Part shown: positions 1 to 6,469 of the stretch, one piece after another
How positions within the stretch are numbered: position 1 is the first letter of the stretch
How the letters are laid out: every line of letters starts with the position of its first letter
Assembly (NCBI GenBank): GCA_028701415.1
Contig: JAQVQU010000026.1
Span: 12,957-19,472 of the forward strand
Origin: Clostridia bacterium
GTDB taxonomy: Bacteria > Bacillota > Clostridia > Christensenellales > DTU072
Length of the DNA: 6,516 nt
Reading direction: 5' to 3'
Program-made: the position numbers and the translations under genes
The notes under the pieces: model-generated
The model's database searches: none
Told to the model about the DNA's origin: nothing
What the model saw: only the letters and a program-made list of their open reading frames with translations

Positions 1-140
1 GCTTCATATCCTTTCTCTGCCACAAATCGGGCAAAAAAGGCTGAATCAGTTGTAGCATTAATGACCAGGTCTTCTCCCTTTTGGAGATTAACTCCTACTT
101 TGATAATTAGTTCCGCATAACGCTTTAAAGTTTGTTCCAT
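1..140 (-). CDS. Aminopeptidase, M29 (AmpS/PepS/aminopeptidase T) family, N-terminal fragment cut by window edge
   Basis: Only the first 46 codons are present; the gene runs off the left edge. The visible start reads MEQTLKRYAELIIKVGVNLQ, followed by KGEDLVINATTDSAFFARFVAEKGYEA. This pattern (LxxYAxLxVxxGxNLQKGxxLxIxA, then an Ala/Phe-rich helix ending AxxAYxxGA-like) is typical of the N-terminus of M29 metallo-aminopeptidases, cytoplasmic enzymes that remove N-terminal residues from peptides. The metal ligands lie further downstream in the protein and cannot be checked here. The ATG start is supported by AAGGA at 148-152, seven bases upstream. The gene follows the esterase in the same direction after a 70-bp gap that holds a candidate promoter, so it may be transcribed on its own or by read-through. 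Family assignment rests on recognition of a short segment. Confidence 0.75.
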   Translation of the reverse strand, partial: MEQTLKRYAELIIKVGVNLQKGEDLVINATTDSAFFARFVAEKGYE

Positions 141-159
141 AATTTTTTCCTTATTCGAA

Positions 160-188
160 TATATATTTACTTAGACTGTATATAACAA
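160..188 (-). promoter_or_regulatory. Candidate sigma-70/SigA promoter for the M29 aminopeptidase
   Basis: On the minus strand TTGTTA (183-188) is followed after exactly 17 bases by TATATA (160-165). Transcription would begin around 153 and give a very short leader, overlapping the AAGGA ribosome binding site at 148-152, which is a mild weakness. The region is very AT-rich, so chance matches are likely. The -35 element lies inside an imperfect palindrome (179-199). Confidence 0.35.
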
Positions 189-199
189 CTTGTTAAATA
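179..199. promoter_or_regulatory. 21-bp imperfect palindrome, possible operator
   Basis: The plus strand reads TAT-a-TAACAA-c-TTGTTA-a-ATA: a perfect 13-bp core palindrome (183-195, single central base) extended by three more paired bases each side after one mismatch. It sits in the gap between the esterase stop and the aminopeptidase start and covers the candidate -35 hexamer, as a repressor operator would. No regulator gene is visible nearby, and no T-tract follows, so it is not a classical terminator. The function is inferred from position only. Confidence 0.35.
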
Positions 200-210
200 A
201 TTGTATATAG

Positions 211-1107
211 TTACTTAATGTACTTCCTGAAGAATTCACACATCTTGTTGGTTACCTCTATAGATTCTTCCCAATATGGTTGCAAAACATTATATACGTG
301 AAGGGGTTTATGTCCCTTTATATGATCTCCTTTTCCCCTGAAATGCATTTCTGTGGGAATGCCCATATCGGAAACTTTTTTGTAAATTCTACATGCCTGG
401 TGTCTCATAAAATCAGCGTAAGAAGAGATAAAGAATACCGGACAAGAATCTTTAGTTACCGAATCGGAGTAATTTGCAACTTCATAGTAGGGAGATTCTT
501 TGAAACCTGGTCCTATCATATATTTAAAAACGAGCTTACCAAATTGATTAGAAAGATCCTTAAGTTCAGTCGCGCCACAGTTAAGACACATTGCCTTAGG
601 AGTAATAATTGGGGATAAACCAAATAATTCTTGAAGGCTTTGGTTATAGATGATATTTACTGCCATACCACATAAATGTGCTCCAGCAGAATCTCCGGTA
701 ACAAAGATGTTATTGAGGTCAAGTTTATACTTATCGCCATTTTCCTTTACCCAAGCAAATACAGCATATACATCTTTTAGCTGCTCCGAATATGATGCAT
801 TCGGGGATAGAATATAACTGAAATTTACAACACCGAAATTACGTTTTGAAAGATCCATGCAGAAGTTTTCATACAGTTCCTTATCTCCATAACACCAAGA
901 ACCTCCGTGAACGCTTATGATAACTGGGAGGACCTCCTCGTTTCCTTCAGGACGATATACATCTAGTTGATGATACCGATTTCCATCGTTAATATAGGGG
1001 ATATCTTTAAATGATTTAACCCCTTCTGGTTTTTTTTGAGTCTTCATTCTTTTTGCGTCAATCATTCCAAGAAAAGCAGCATCAATTTTGCAGATTATTT
1101 TTGTCAT
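211..1107 (-). CDS. Alpha/beta-hydrolase fold esterase/lipase (HSL/BD-FAE-like)
   Basis: A 298-residue protein likely to hydrolyse carboxylic esters of an unknown substrate. The oxyanion-hole motif HGGSW is at residues 67-71, preceded by the strand PVIISV. The nucleophile elbow GDSAG is at 138-142, with Ser140 as nucleophile. The probable acid is Asp232 in FISSYADFM. The catalytic His is probably His270 in LHVYNVLQPYWEES, which resembles the GHVFHV motif of related clostridial hydrolases; His262 is an alternative. No signal peptide or membrane segment is seen, so it is likely cytoplasmic. Length matches the family. The ATG has a strong AAAGGAG at 1114-1120 with six-base spacing. The FAD oxidoreductase ends 73 bases upstream in the same direction and no convincing promoter was found in the gap, so co-transcription is plausible. 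Fold and catalytic class are well supported; substrate is not determinable. Confidence 0.9.
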   Translation of the reverse strand: MTKIICKIDAAFLGMIDAKRMKTQKKPEGVKSFKDIPYINDGNRYHQLDVYRPEGNEEVLPVIISVHGGSWCYGDKELYENFCMDLSKRNFGVVNFSYILSPNASYSEQLKDVYAVFAWVKENGDKYKLDLNNIFVTGDSAGAHLCGMAVNIIYNQSLQELFGLSPIITPKAMCLNCGATELKDLSNQFGKLVFKYMIGPGFKESPYYEVANYSDSVTKDSCPVFFISSYADFMRHQACRIYKKVSDMGIPTEMHFRGKGDHIKGHKPLHVYNVLQPYWEESIEVTNKMCEFFRKYIK

Positions 1108-1180
1108 AATTTTCTCCTTTAATAATTACTCACGGTAAGGATTTATGTATAAAGATAACCATTGTATTGGTTTTTTAAAT

Positions 1181-2512
1181 TTAAATTTTGTGATCTATGC
1201 ATCCATCATATTTACTTTTCCATTTTGAGATCTTTTGGATGTCATATTTCTCAGGGATTTTTGAGGCAATTGATTTTGCGAGGGAGGCTCTTATAAGACA
1301 TCCAGCCGCCAGCCCTATTAAGCGTGGATTTTTAAGAAGTATCATTGCTTTACGGGCTATACCAGTAGAGCCAGGTTTCGCTTCGGGGTCTTTTTCAGTA
1401 GATATCATAGCTAGATCCGAGTCGGAGATTGCTCCTGAAGCAAAAAGCCAGTTAATCTGTTTTGGAGGGAGAGATAGGGCCCAGCGTTTAAGAACATCGA
1501 TAAACATATATGCAGCTCCTATGTCATTCATAAAACGAACTTGATAGGGCCAAAGAGTAGATGCGGTGAGCTTACTTTCCCCGGCTGAAATTATTGTCTC
1601 TGAAAGGTATTTCCCCGCTTTCATCGACGCTTCTATTCCGCTACCCATTAAAGGCATTGCTTGAAATGCGCTGTCGCCTACTGCTGCGTACCCATCCGCT
1701 ACTGGGACTGGAAGAGGGTTTCTAACCCCAATTTCCGCGAAAGTAGGGGGCTTAAGCTCAATATCAGATAGTATAGGATTCGAAAATCTAAGGTTTTCTA
1801 TCGCGTTTTTAGCTTCCTCTTCTGTTAAACTCCCTATTCGTCCAATTAATACATCTACCTCTCCAAGGTGATTATGGTTACACCAAGCTATGCCTGGGTA
1901 ATCCAAGTGAAGTATAGTAAGAGAGTTGTCTGGATCGGGTTTAGCAACACCATCTGCGGGTTGATAAAAAGCACGGCATGCCTGCATTAAGTCATCCTCA
2001 TCAGGTTGTTTTTGTACTAGGAATGAATCGGGAAGTTGACCTCTAAAAGGAGACCTAAGTCCAGAAGCATCGATAACTAAATCACAATTAAACTCTTGTC
2101 CATCTTCGGTTAAGACCCCAACAACCATATCATCTTCAAAGTTAAGTGAAACAGCTTTGATTTTGAATTTAACATTAACTCCAGCTTTTTCAGCAAGAGA
2201 AATAAGATAGTTAATAAGACCTCTCCGGGAAACAGAGACTTCTTCAAGAGGGGGAAGCTGAGGAACACGTAAAAAACTTTTTTCATCCGGAGAAACAAAG
2301 CGCCATTTTAGTTTTTGAGAATATACTTCTTCAGGTGGAGGATCAATTTCTAAAAACTTGAAGATATCAAAACGGATGTCGTCTTCCCAGTTGTGGCTTA
2401 CTTGTCCTCGTTCGGCTTTTTCAAGAATGGTGACATCATATCCATTTGTTGCAAGTTTAATTGCTGCTAATACTCCGCCGTGACCGGCACCCAAAACTAC
2501 TATTTTTTTCAT
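1181..2512 (-). CDS. FAD-dependent oxidoreductase, geranylgeranyl-reductase/PHBH-like fold
   Basis: A 443-residue flavoprotein. The N-terminal dinucleotide-binding fold reads KKIVVLGAGHGG (GxGxxG at residues 8-13) and ends with acidic Glu31 in VTILEK, which would bind the adenosine ribose. A second FAD segment, DLVIDASGLRSPFR, is at 144-157. A third, GYAAVGDSAFQAMPLMGSGIE, is at 274-294; its Gly-Asp pair (279-280) contacts the FAD phosphate/ribityl region. This three-motif order is that of the p-hydroxybenzoate hydroxylase/geranylgeranyl reductase superfamily. The conserved-looking HNWEDDI segment (40-46) recalls uncharacterised clostridial oxidoreductases. The C-terminal 100 residues are helical and basic, and may touch the membrane around LIGLAAGCLI (398-407). 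Two adjacent ATG codons (2515 and 2512) are possible starts. The second is preferred because GAGG at 2519-2522 lies six bases before it. A TTG at 2524 overlaps that GAGG and is rejected. Substrate unknown; a hydroxylase or saturating reductase are both possible. Confidence 0.85.
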   Translation of the reverse strand: MKKIVVLGAGHGGVLAAIKLATNGYDVTILEKAERGQVSHNWEDDIRFDIFKFLEIDPPPEEVYSQKLKWRFVSPDEKSFLRVPQLPPLEEVSVSRRGLINYLISLAEKAGVNVKFKIKAVSLNFEDDMVVGVLTEDGQEFNCDLVIDASGLRSPFRGQLPDSFLVQKQPDEDDLMQACRAFYQPADGVAKPDPDNSLTILHLDYPGIAWCNHNHLGEVDVLIGRIGSLTEEEAKNAIENLRFSNPILSDIELKPPTFAEIGVRNPLPVPVADGYAAVGDSAFQAMPLMGSGIEASMKAGKYLSETIISAGESKLTASTLWPYQVRFMNDIGAAYMFIDVLKRWALSLPPKQINWLFASGAISDSDLAMISTEKDPEAKPGSTGIARKAMILLKNPRLIGLAAGCLIRASLAKSIASKIPEKYDIQKISKWKSKYDGCIDHKI

Positions 2513-2518
2513 CATAAA

Positions 2519-2522
2519 CCTC
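2519..2522 (-). promoter_or_regulatory. Ribosome binding site that decides the oxidoreductase start
   Basis: The minus strand reads TTTGAGGTTTATGATG. The GAGG lies six bases before the second ATG and three before the first. An in-frame TTG two codons before the first ATG would place the start inside the Shine-Dalgarno itself, so the longer 447-residue reading is unlikely. Confidence 0.6.
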
Positions 2523-2537
2523 AAAGCATTATCATAT

Positions 2538-2566
2538 ATTATATCATGTAGAGGACGCTTAGTTAA
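2538..2566 (-). promoter_or_regulatory. Extended -10 promoter for the FAD oxidoreductase (and probably the esterase)
   Basis: On the minus strand TTAACT (2561-2566) is separated by 17 bases from a perfect TATAAT (2538-2543). The -10 is preceded by TG plus one base (TGATATAAT), the extended -10 signature. Transcription would begin near 2531 and leave a leader of about 18 bases before the ATG, including the GAGG site. The promoter stands alone in a 228-bp divergent gap, as expected for the head of a transcription unit. Confidence 0.6.
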
Positions 2567-2675
2567 TCCCTGAAATTTTAGAGAATATCTAATTATTGTT
2601 CGTGAAAATGACCCTAAATAATATACTGGAAATAGAATTACTGATATATGAATAGTTGTTTACTCTTTTTAAATA

Positions 2676-2705
2676 TTGTAAAAGCATGCTTGATTGGGGT
2701 ATAGT
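2676..2705 (+). promoter_or_regulatory. Candidate promoter for the LRR lipoprotein
   Basis: TTGTAA (2676-2681) and TATAGT (2700-2705) are spaced by 18 bases, giving a start near 2712 and a leader of about 29 bases carrying AAGGGG. The hexamers match consensus at four and five of six positions. The surroundings are AT-rich, so this is a moderate call. The rest of the divergent gap between this promoter and the oxidoreductase promoter (about 2567-2675) shows nothing further. Confidence 0.4.
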
Positions 2706-2740
2706 TAAAATATAGATTGATTAAACAAGGGGAAATTTTT

Positions 2741-3580
2741 ATGAAAAAAAGTTTTTTATTTGTCGGGATACTGACAGTTTTTTGTTTACTTTGTTTTTCT
2801 GGATGCTCATTTCTTCCTTCAGCTAACGGAGATATAATATATAATCTTTTGGAATCAGATACATATGAGGTAATCGGATTTTCGGGAGAAGAGACATCAA
2901 TTACAATTCCAGATACATATAATGGAAAAGCTGTTTCTTCAATTGGGAACAATGCCTTTTTTGAAGAAACCACACTTGCAGAGGTAATTATGCCTTCGAC
3001 TTTGACAAGTATAGGAAATAGCGCATTTGAAAAATGTTCAGCTATTGAAGGACTCATCATACCCGAAGGAGTTACTCAAATTGGTGAATATGCTTTTAGA
3101 GAATGCACAAAACTCAAAAAACTTACCATTCCAGACAGTGTGGTATTTATTGGGCAGGGAGCCTTCAACACATGTGGAAGCTTAAATTACGACAAATACA
3201 ATGAAGATTTAACCTTGAAATATCTTAGCAAGTGGCTTATAGGCGCAAATAATAACTCGATATCAGTAGTAAATATTTATGAGGAAACTGTGGGTATATA
3301 TGACTATGCTTTTGATAACTGCACATCGATTTCTCGTGTGGTAATACCATCGGGGGTAAAATATATTGGAACAAAAGCTTTTGAAAATTGTACCGGTATG
3401 AATGTCCTCTCAATTACCGCTACGTCTGAAGAGGGAATTATATCTCTTGGCACAGATACCTTTCTGGGATGCACTTCCCTTGCTCATATCTATGTTCCTG
3501 ACGAAACCACTGCAAATGCTTACAAGGCTGATTCAAGCTGGACTTCTTTTTCCGATATAATCTCTGTCAACCCGATATAG
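2741..3580 (+). CDS. BspA/TpLRR-type leucine-rich-repeat lipoprotein
   Basis: A 279-residue surface lipoprotein. The N-terminus MKKSFLFVGILTVFCLLCFSGC is a lipoprotein signal peptide, with lipidated Cys22 after FSG; Phe at -3 is an unusual lipobox residue, as relaxed lipoboxes in spirochaetes can be. The mature part carries LRR_5 units built on xxIGxxAFxxCxxLxxLxIP: about residues 64-85, 86-108, 109-131, 132-150, 182-203, 204-226 and 231-253. A segment of about 30 residues (151-181) interrupts the array. The tail, with AYKADSSWTSFSD at 260-272, is the usual C-cap of this family. Such proteins are typically exposed and bind host or partner proteins, but no ligand can be inferred here. The ATG is chosen over an upstream in-frame TTG at 2717 because AAGGGG (2727-2732) lies eight bases before the ATG and the signal peptide begins there. 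It is a single-gene unit converging on the GH32 gene. Confidence 0.88.
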   Translation: MKKSFLFVGILTVFCLLCFSGCSFLPSANGDIIYNLLESDTYEVIGFSGEETSITIPDTYNGKAVSSIGNNAFFEETTLAEVIMPSTLTSIGNSAFEKCSAIEGLIIPEGVTQIGEYAFRECTKLKKLTIPDSVVFIGQGAFNTCGSLNYDKYNEDLTLKYLSKWLIGANNNSISVVNIYEETVGIYDYAFDNCTSISRVVIPSGVKYIGTKAFENCTGMNVLSITATSEEGIISLGTDTFLGCTSLAHIYVPDETTANAYKADSSWTSFSDIISVNPI

Positions 3581-3615
3581 AAAAATCCTTAAATACCCTT
3601 TTCTCCAAGGAATTT
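3581..3615. terminator. Weak bidirectional terminator-like hairpin between convergent genes
   Basis: AAATCCTT (3583-3590) can pair with AAGGAATTT (3607-3615) with one bulged base around a 16-base loop. Read on the minus strand the right arm runs into TTTTT (3581-3585), which would suit termination of the fructokinase-GH32 transcript. On the plus strand only AATTT follows. The stem has just two G-C pairs. A competing imperfect palindrome, AAGGAATTTAAAATCCTT, occupies 3607-3624. The location between convergent stops is right, but stability is poor. Confidence 0.3.
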
Positions 3616-3661
3616 AAAATCCTTTCGTTATTAAATGACGTAGGAAAAATTGACAAGCAAT

Positions 3662-5095
3662 TTAAATAGAAGGTGTTTTTATGAATGGATAAAACTCCAA
3701 AGTGATTTCTGCTCCCTCTTCGGAAGATATAGATATATTGTTTGAATCAGGGAAGGGATAAATGGTGTTACTCATAGTTTGAGTGTTATTTGCAAAAATT
3801 TCTATAGAGCTTTTATCCGTGAATACTAACAAATCAAGGTTAGATGAAGGAGGAATCTCCATCTGACGGATATTTGGATTTCCGCAGAGTTTACTTCCGG
3901 AAATATAGTGTCCAGACAGTTCTCTATTAAATGATAAGAAGCCATTGTTGTATTTTATCTCTGTGTAGCAAGCATCTCCTTTGTGGATATGAAGGGTAAA
4001 AGAAGAATCGAAGTTTGAGGAGATTTTTATCATGTGCGCCCCAGGATGTGCAACGGGGAGAACTTTTTCCTCACTCACGAATTCACTTAGAGAAAAAGTA
4101 CAACTTGGGAAAGAAGAAAGAACCTCTCTGGCGGGCTTTTGTATAAGCTTGTTATTTGATACAGAGATTTCCCTTGGTATAGTCATCATTCCTGCAAAAC
4201 CGTGTGATAAATAAGAGGTCGGAATTTTTCGAAACCACATTTGCATCCAGGCAACCAAAAGAGTTCTTCCATCTGGAAGGGTAGTAGTTTGAGGGGCATA
4301 AAAGTCAGATCCAGCATCAAATTCCAGGGGCTCATTTTTTGGAGTAAAAGAACCATTATCAAGATCAGCTTTTCCCAACTCATATACTGAAGAATGTATG
4401 TTTTGGTATCTAATCCCATCAGTTTCGGTATTCATAATGCTATATATTAGTATGTCATCCGTATCCGTAAGAACAAGATCTGGGCATTCGAATATACCCT
4501 TTGTTTTTATTGATTCTAACTTAATGGGGGATATAAAAAACCAGTTTCTAAGATCTTTTGATTTATATAAAGCTATTTGTCGACCCTTATTATATGAGGC
4601 TCCTATAACTGAATAAAATGTGTCATTATGTTTTAAAATCTTGGGGTCTCTGAAGGCAAATTTCCCCGAGTGTGGGGGTCTCTTAGAACTTCCAATCACA
4701 GGCTTACTTTCTTTTGTAAAATTAACGCCATCCTCACTTACTGCAAGTAATTGGATTTGTGAAAGAAAGGGAACTCCTGTATACATAAGATATAATGAAC
4801 CATCCTTTTCAATGGCCGATCCTGAGAAACAACCTAAAAAATTATCGTATCTTGTATCCGGGTATAGGGCAATACCGAGGTTTTTCCAGTTAACGAGATC
4901 ACTTGATTCTGCATGCCCCCAGTGCATTACTCCCCATTTTTCTCCCTTTGGGTTGTACTGATAGAATAAATGGTATTTATCTTTATAATAGGAGAAACCA
5001 TTCGGGTCATTAATCCAACCAAATGGAGCTGTAAGGTGAAAAAGTGGACGATAAGTATCGTTTGGCTTTATTTTTCTGGTATATTCTTTTTTCAT
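3662..5095 (-). CDS. Glycoside hydrolase family 32: beta-fructofuranosidase / sucrose-6-phosphate hydrolase
   Basis: A 477-residue enzyme that hydrolyses the fructosyl bond of sucrose, sucrose-6-phosphate or short fructans. The N-terminal five-bladed propeller carries the family landmarks in order: WINDPNG at 27-33 with nucleophile Asp30, FSGSA at 90-94, the transition-state stabilising RDP at 149-151, and ECPD at 203-206 with acid/base Glu203. DFYAPQT (264-270) and AWM (282-284) follow. The C-terminal beta-sandwich (about 335-470) includes IEIFANNTQTMSNTIYP, the usual GH32 C-terminal motif. All three catalytic acids are present and length is normal. No signal peptide is seen, so it acts in the cytoplasm on imported sugar. 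The ATG has AAAAGGAG (5101-5108) five bases upstream. The fructokinase stop lies 137 bases upstream, with no good promoter or terminator found between, so the two probably share a transcript. Without a PTS or other transporter in the window, sucrose and sucrose-6-phosphate cannot be distinguished. Confidence 0.93.
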   Translation of the reverse strand: MKKEYTRKIKPNDTYRPLFHLTAPFGWINDPNGFSYYKDKYHLFYQYNPKGEKWGVMHWGHAESSDLVNWKNLGIALYPDTRYDNFLGCFSGSAIEKDGSLYLMYTGVPFLSQIQLLAVSEDGVNFTKESKPVIGSSKRPPHSGKFAFRDPKILKHNDTFYSVIGASYNKGRQIALYKSKDLRNWFFISPIKLESIKTKGIFECPDLVLTDTDDILIYSIMNTETDGIRYQNIHSSVYELGKADLDNGSFTPKNEPLEFDAGSDFYAPQTTTLPDGRTLLVAWMQMWFRKIPTSYLSHGFAGMMTIPREISVSNNKLIQKPAREVLSSFPSCTFSLSEFVSEEKVLPVAHPGAHMIKISSNFDSSFTLHIHKGDACYTEIKYNNGFLSFNRELSGHYISGSKLCGNPNIRQMEIPPSSNLDLLVFTDKSSIEIFANNTQTMSNTIYPFPDSNNISISSEEGAEITLEFYPFIKTPSI

Positions 5096-5232
5096 GGGAT
5101 CTCCTTTTAAGCGGAATACTTATTAGGCTTATTGAAGGAAAAGAATAATAAAATACGGAAAGCCTTTTTGATATATTTTTCTGATAAAACAGGTTTATTA
5201 AGTATTAATGAAAAGCTATTGATTAAATTATG

Positions 5233-6147
5233 TCAAACGACATTAAACTCATCTTTAAGCAATACGCTAAAGACCTCCTCTTCGGTTGGAAGAGCACTCA
5301 TTACTCCTTTTTTTGTACAAACAATTGCGGAGGCTATGCTAGCAAGCTTGAGAGCGTTTTCTAGGGAGGAAATAGCGCGATATCTAAGGTAAGTACCGAT
5401 AAAAGTATCTCCAGCACCTGTTGAATCCACACAGCGGATTTGAAGAGGTTTTTGTTTCAATGTTTTCTCTCTTGTATATAGAAGACTTCCTCTGTACCCT
5501 AGAGTAATAATTACTTCCTTTGCTGTCTTTAATAATTCTTTTGCTGCCTCTTCTTTTGAGATATCCCCAAGAATAAAAGGAATTTCATCTTCAGATAGCT
5601 TTACTATATCTGCGTAGGGTAAAAACTCTAGAATAGTATTTTTATATTCTTCGTGGTCATCCCAAAGGGATAAACGGATATTGGGATCAAAAGATATTAT
5701 CCCTCCAGCTTCTTTGCAACAAGAGATTGCTTGTTTGGTCGCATACTTAACGGGCATATCTATTAAGTCCACCGAGCAAAAATGCAAAACATCCCCTTTT
5801 TTAAAGGGTATAATTTTAACTTGTTCAGCTTCGAGATACATATCTGCTGAGGGATTCCTATAAAATGAGAACTCTCTTTCGCCAGTTTTATCTAAACTTA
5901 CAAAAGCAAGGGCAGTGTTTGCTTTGTTGGTAAAGTATAAGTACTCTGTTCCAACTCCGCTTTTTTCAAGGTCGGATTTGATTCTTTTTCCGAAAAGATC
6001 ATTCCCTACCATTCCAATAAAATGAGAACTTCCTTTTAATTTTGCTATGCAAGCTGCAACATTTAATGGAGCTCCTCCAGTAACAGGGATATAACCATTT
6101 CCTTCCGGCAAAAAATCGATAAGTGCTTCACCAATTGTGTAAAACAT
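5233..6147 (-). CDS. PfkB-family carbohydrate kinase, probable fructokinase
   Basis: A 304-residue ribokinase-fold kinase, likely phosphorylating fructose with ATP to fructose-6-phosphate in the cytoplasm. GEALIDFLP (6-14) includes substrate-binding Asp11. GGAPLNVA (24-31) is the PfkB substrate-binding signature; most fructokinases have Ala where Leu28 stands. RNPSADMYL (97-105) and FDPNIR (153-158) are typical of the fructokinase branch. VDSTGAGDTF (240-249) is PfkB signature 2, with anion-hole glycines and catalytic base Asp247. Length fits the family. The ATG at 6147 is chosen because GGGAGG (6152-6157) lies just before it; a longer reading from TTG at 6174 would translate through this ribosome binding site. 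The downstream GH32 gene releases fructose, which supports the substrate assignment. 2-keto-3-deoxygluconate kinase or another sugar kinase is less likely. Confidence 0.88.
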   Translation of the reverse strand: MFYTIGEALIDFLPEGNGYIPVTGGAPLNVAACIAKLKGSSHFIGMVGNDLFGKRIKSDLEKSGVGTEYLYFTNKANTALAFVSLDKTGEREFSFYRNPSADMYLEAEQVKIIPFKKGDVLHFCSVDLIDMPVKYATKQAISCCKEAGGIISFDPNIRLSLWDDHEEYKNTILEFLPYADIVKLSEDEIPFILGDISKEEAAKELLKTAKEVIITLGYRGSLLYTREKTLKQKPLQIRCVDSTGAGDTFIGTYLRYRAISSLENALKLASIASAIVCTKKGVMSALPTEEEVFSVLLKDEFNVV

Positions 6148-6173
6148 GTTTCCTCCCTCATACCTATAAGTCA

Positions 6174-6202
6174 ATTATATTTTACAATGCGAGTTTTAGC
6201 AA
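6174..6202 (-). promoter_or_regulatory. Strong promoter for the fructokinase-GH32 unit
   Basis: The minus strand carries TTGCTA (6197-6202), a spacer of exactly 17 bases, then a perfect TATAAT (6174-6179). Transcription would start near 6167 and give a leader of about 20 bases containing GGGAGG. No clear CcpA cre or LacI-type operator was seen over it. The spacer and -35 lie within the degenerate first copy of the repeat array. Confidence 0.65.
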
Positions 6203-6244
6203 CTAAGAAGAGATATAGATTGAAAGGAGGAAAATAGCGCACTG
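6182..6244. repeat. Degenerate copy of the 68-bp tandem repeat, overlapping the fructokinase promoter
   Basis: This stretch aligns loosely with the clear copies that follow. TTACAAT (6182-6188) matches the repeat core TTACAATTTAGG. The segment AAGAAGAGATATAGATTGAAAGGAGGAAAATAG (6207-6237 region) resembles GAAGAGAAACATATAAATTCAAATGAAAGAAAAATAG of copy 3. Similarity is partial and includes small indels, so this is a decayed unit or one altered by its promoter role. Confidence 0.45.
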
Positions 6245-6450
6245 AGCAGAAGTTACAATTTAGGTAGAGAAGGGAAACAAATATATTCAAAGGGGGATAA
6301 ATTAGTTCAATCAGCAGAAGTTACAATTTAGGCAGAGAAGGGAAACATACAAAACCAAATGAAGGATAAATTAGTACATAAGCAGAAAAAATACAATTTA
6401 GGTAGAGAAGAGAAACATATAAATTCAAATGAAAGAAAAATAGTTCAATC
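6245..6450. repeat. Tandem array of three 68-bp direct repeats
   Basis: Copies begin at 6245, 6313 and 6381, an exact 68-base period for the first two; copy 3 is 70 bases because of a two-base insertion near its start. The first 35 bases of each copy (AGCAGAAGTTACAATTTAGG followed by TAGAGAAGGGAAACA) are nearly invariant: copies 1 and 2 differ at one position. The last 33 bases vary more but are still related, sharing GATAAATTAGT and TTCAATC blocks. The array ends sharply at 6450. The period is not a multiple of three and no credible ORF follows it, so it is non-coding. It lies directly upstream of the sugar-operon promoter and beside an IS-like hairpin. Confidence 0.85.
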
Positions 6451-6451
6451 C

Positions 6452-6469
6452 CTATTTTATTCAATATAG
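6452..6469. other. AT-rich imperfect hairpin next to the repeat array
   Basis: CTATTTTATTCAATATAG pairs CTAT with ATAG and TT with AA around a four-base loop, with one T-T mismatch. It sits between the end of the tandem repeats and the larger hairpin, and TTCAAT occurs both here and at the end of repeat copy 3. It could be part of the same mobile-element end or chance in AT-rich DNA. Confidence 0.3.

Noticed and set aside
280..618. Plus-strand ORF of 112 codons
   Set aside because: It is entirely antisense to the esterase with catalytic motifs in the other strand; no supporting signals.
1108..1180. Separate promoter or terminator between oxidoreductase and esterase
   Set aside because: TATACA-like and CCA/TGG hairpin matches exist, but no properly spaced -35 and no GC-rich stem with a T-tract were found.
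2110..2298. Minus-strand ORF of 62 codons inside the oxidoreductase
   Set aside because: Alternate-frame shadow within an intact flavoprotein reading frame.
2638..3060. Minus-strand ORF of 140 codons
   Set aside because: It lies antisense to the LRR lipoprotein, shares its repeat periodicity only as a shadow, and has no recognisable domain or start signals.
5125..5165. Inverted repeat AGGCTT...AAGCCT between fructokinase and GH32, followed by TTTTT on the plus strand
   Set aside because: Only six pairs with a 29-base loop; the T-tract is on the plus strand, where no gene ends. Not a convincing terminator for either strand.
5132..5392. Plus-strand ORF of 86 codons at the end of the fructokinase gene
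   Set aside because: Two thirds of it is antisense to a well-supported kinase C-terminus; no ribosome binding site or family match is seen.
6148..6174. Longer fructokinase start at TTG 6174
   Set aside because: The extra nine codons include the GGGAGG Shine-Dalgarno of the downstream ATG, and the TTG lies on the -10 element of the promoter, so it would not be in the transcript.
6245..6450. CRISPR array: 35-base repeats separated by 33-base spacers
   Set aside because: The sizes fit, but the three 'spacers' are clearly related to each other (shared GATAAATTAGT, TTCAATC and CAAA blocks), the repeat is not palindromic, and no cas gene is visible. The whole 68-base unit is the repeat.
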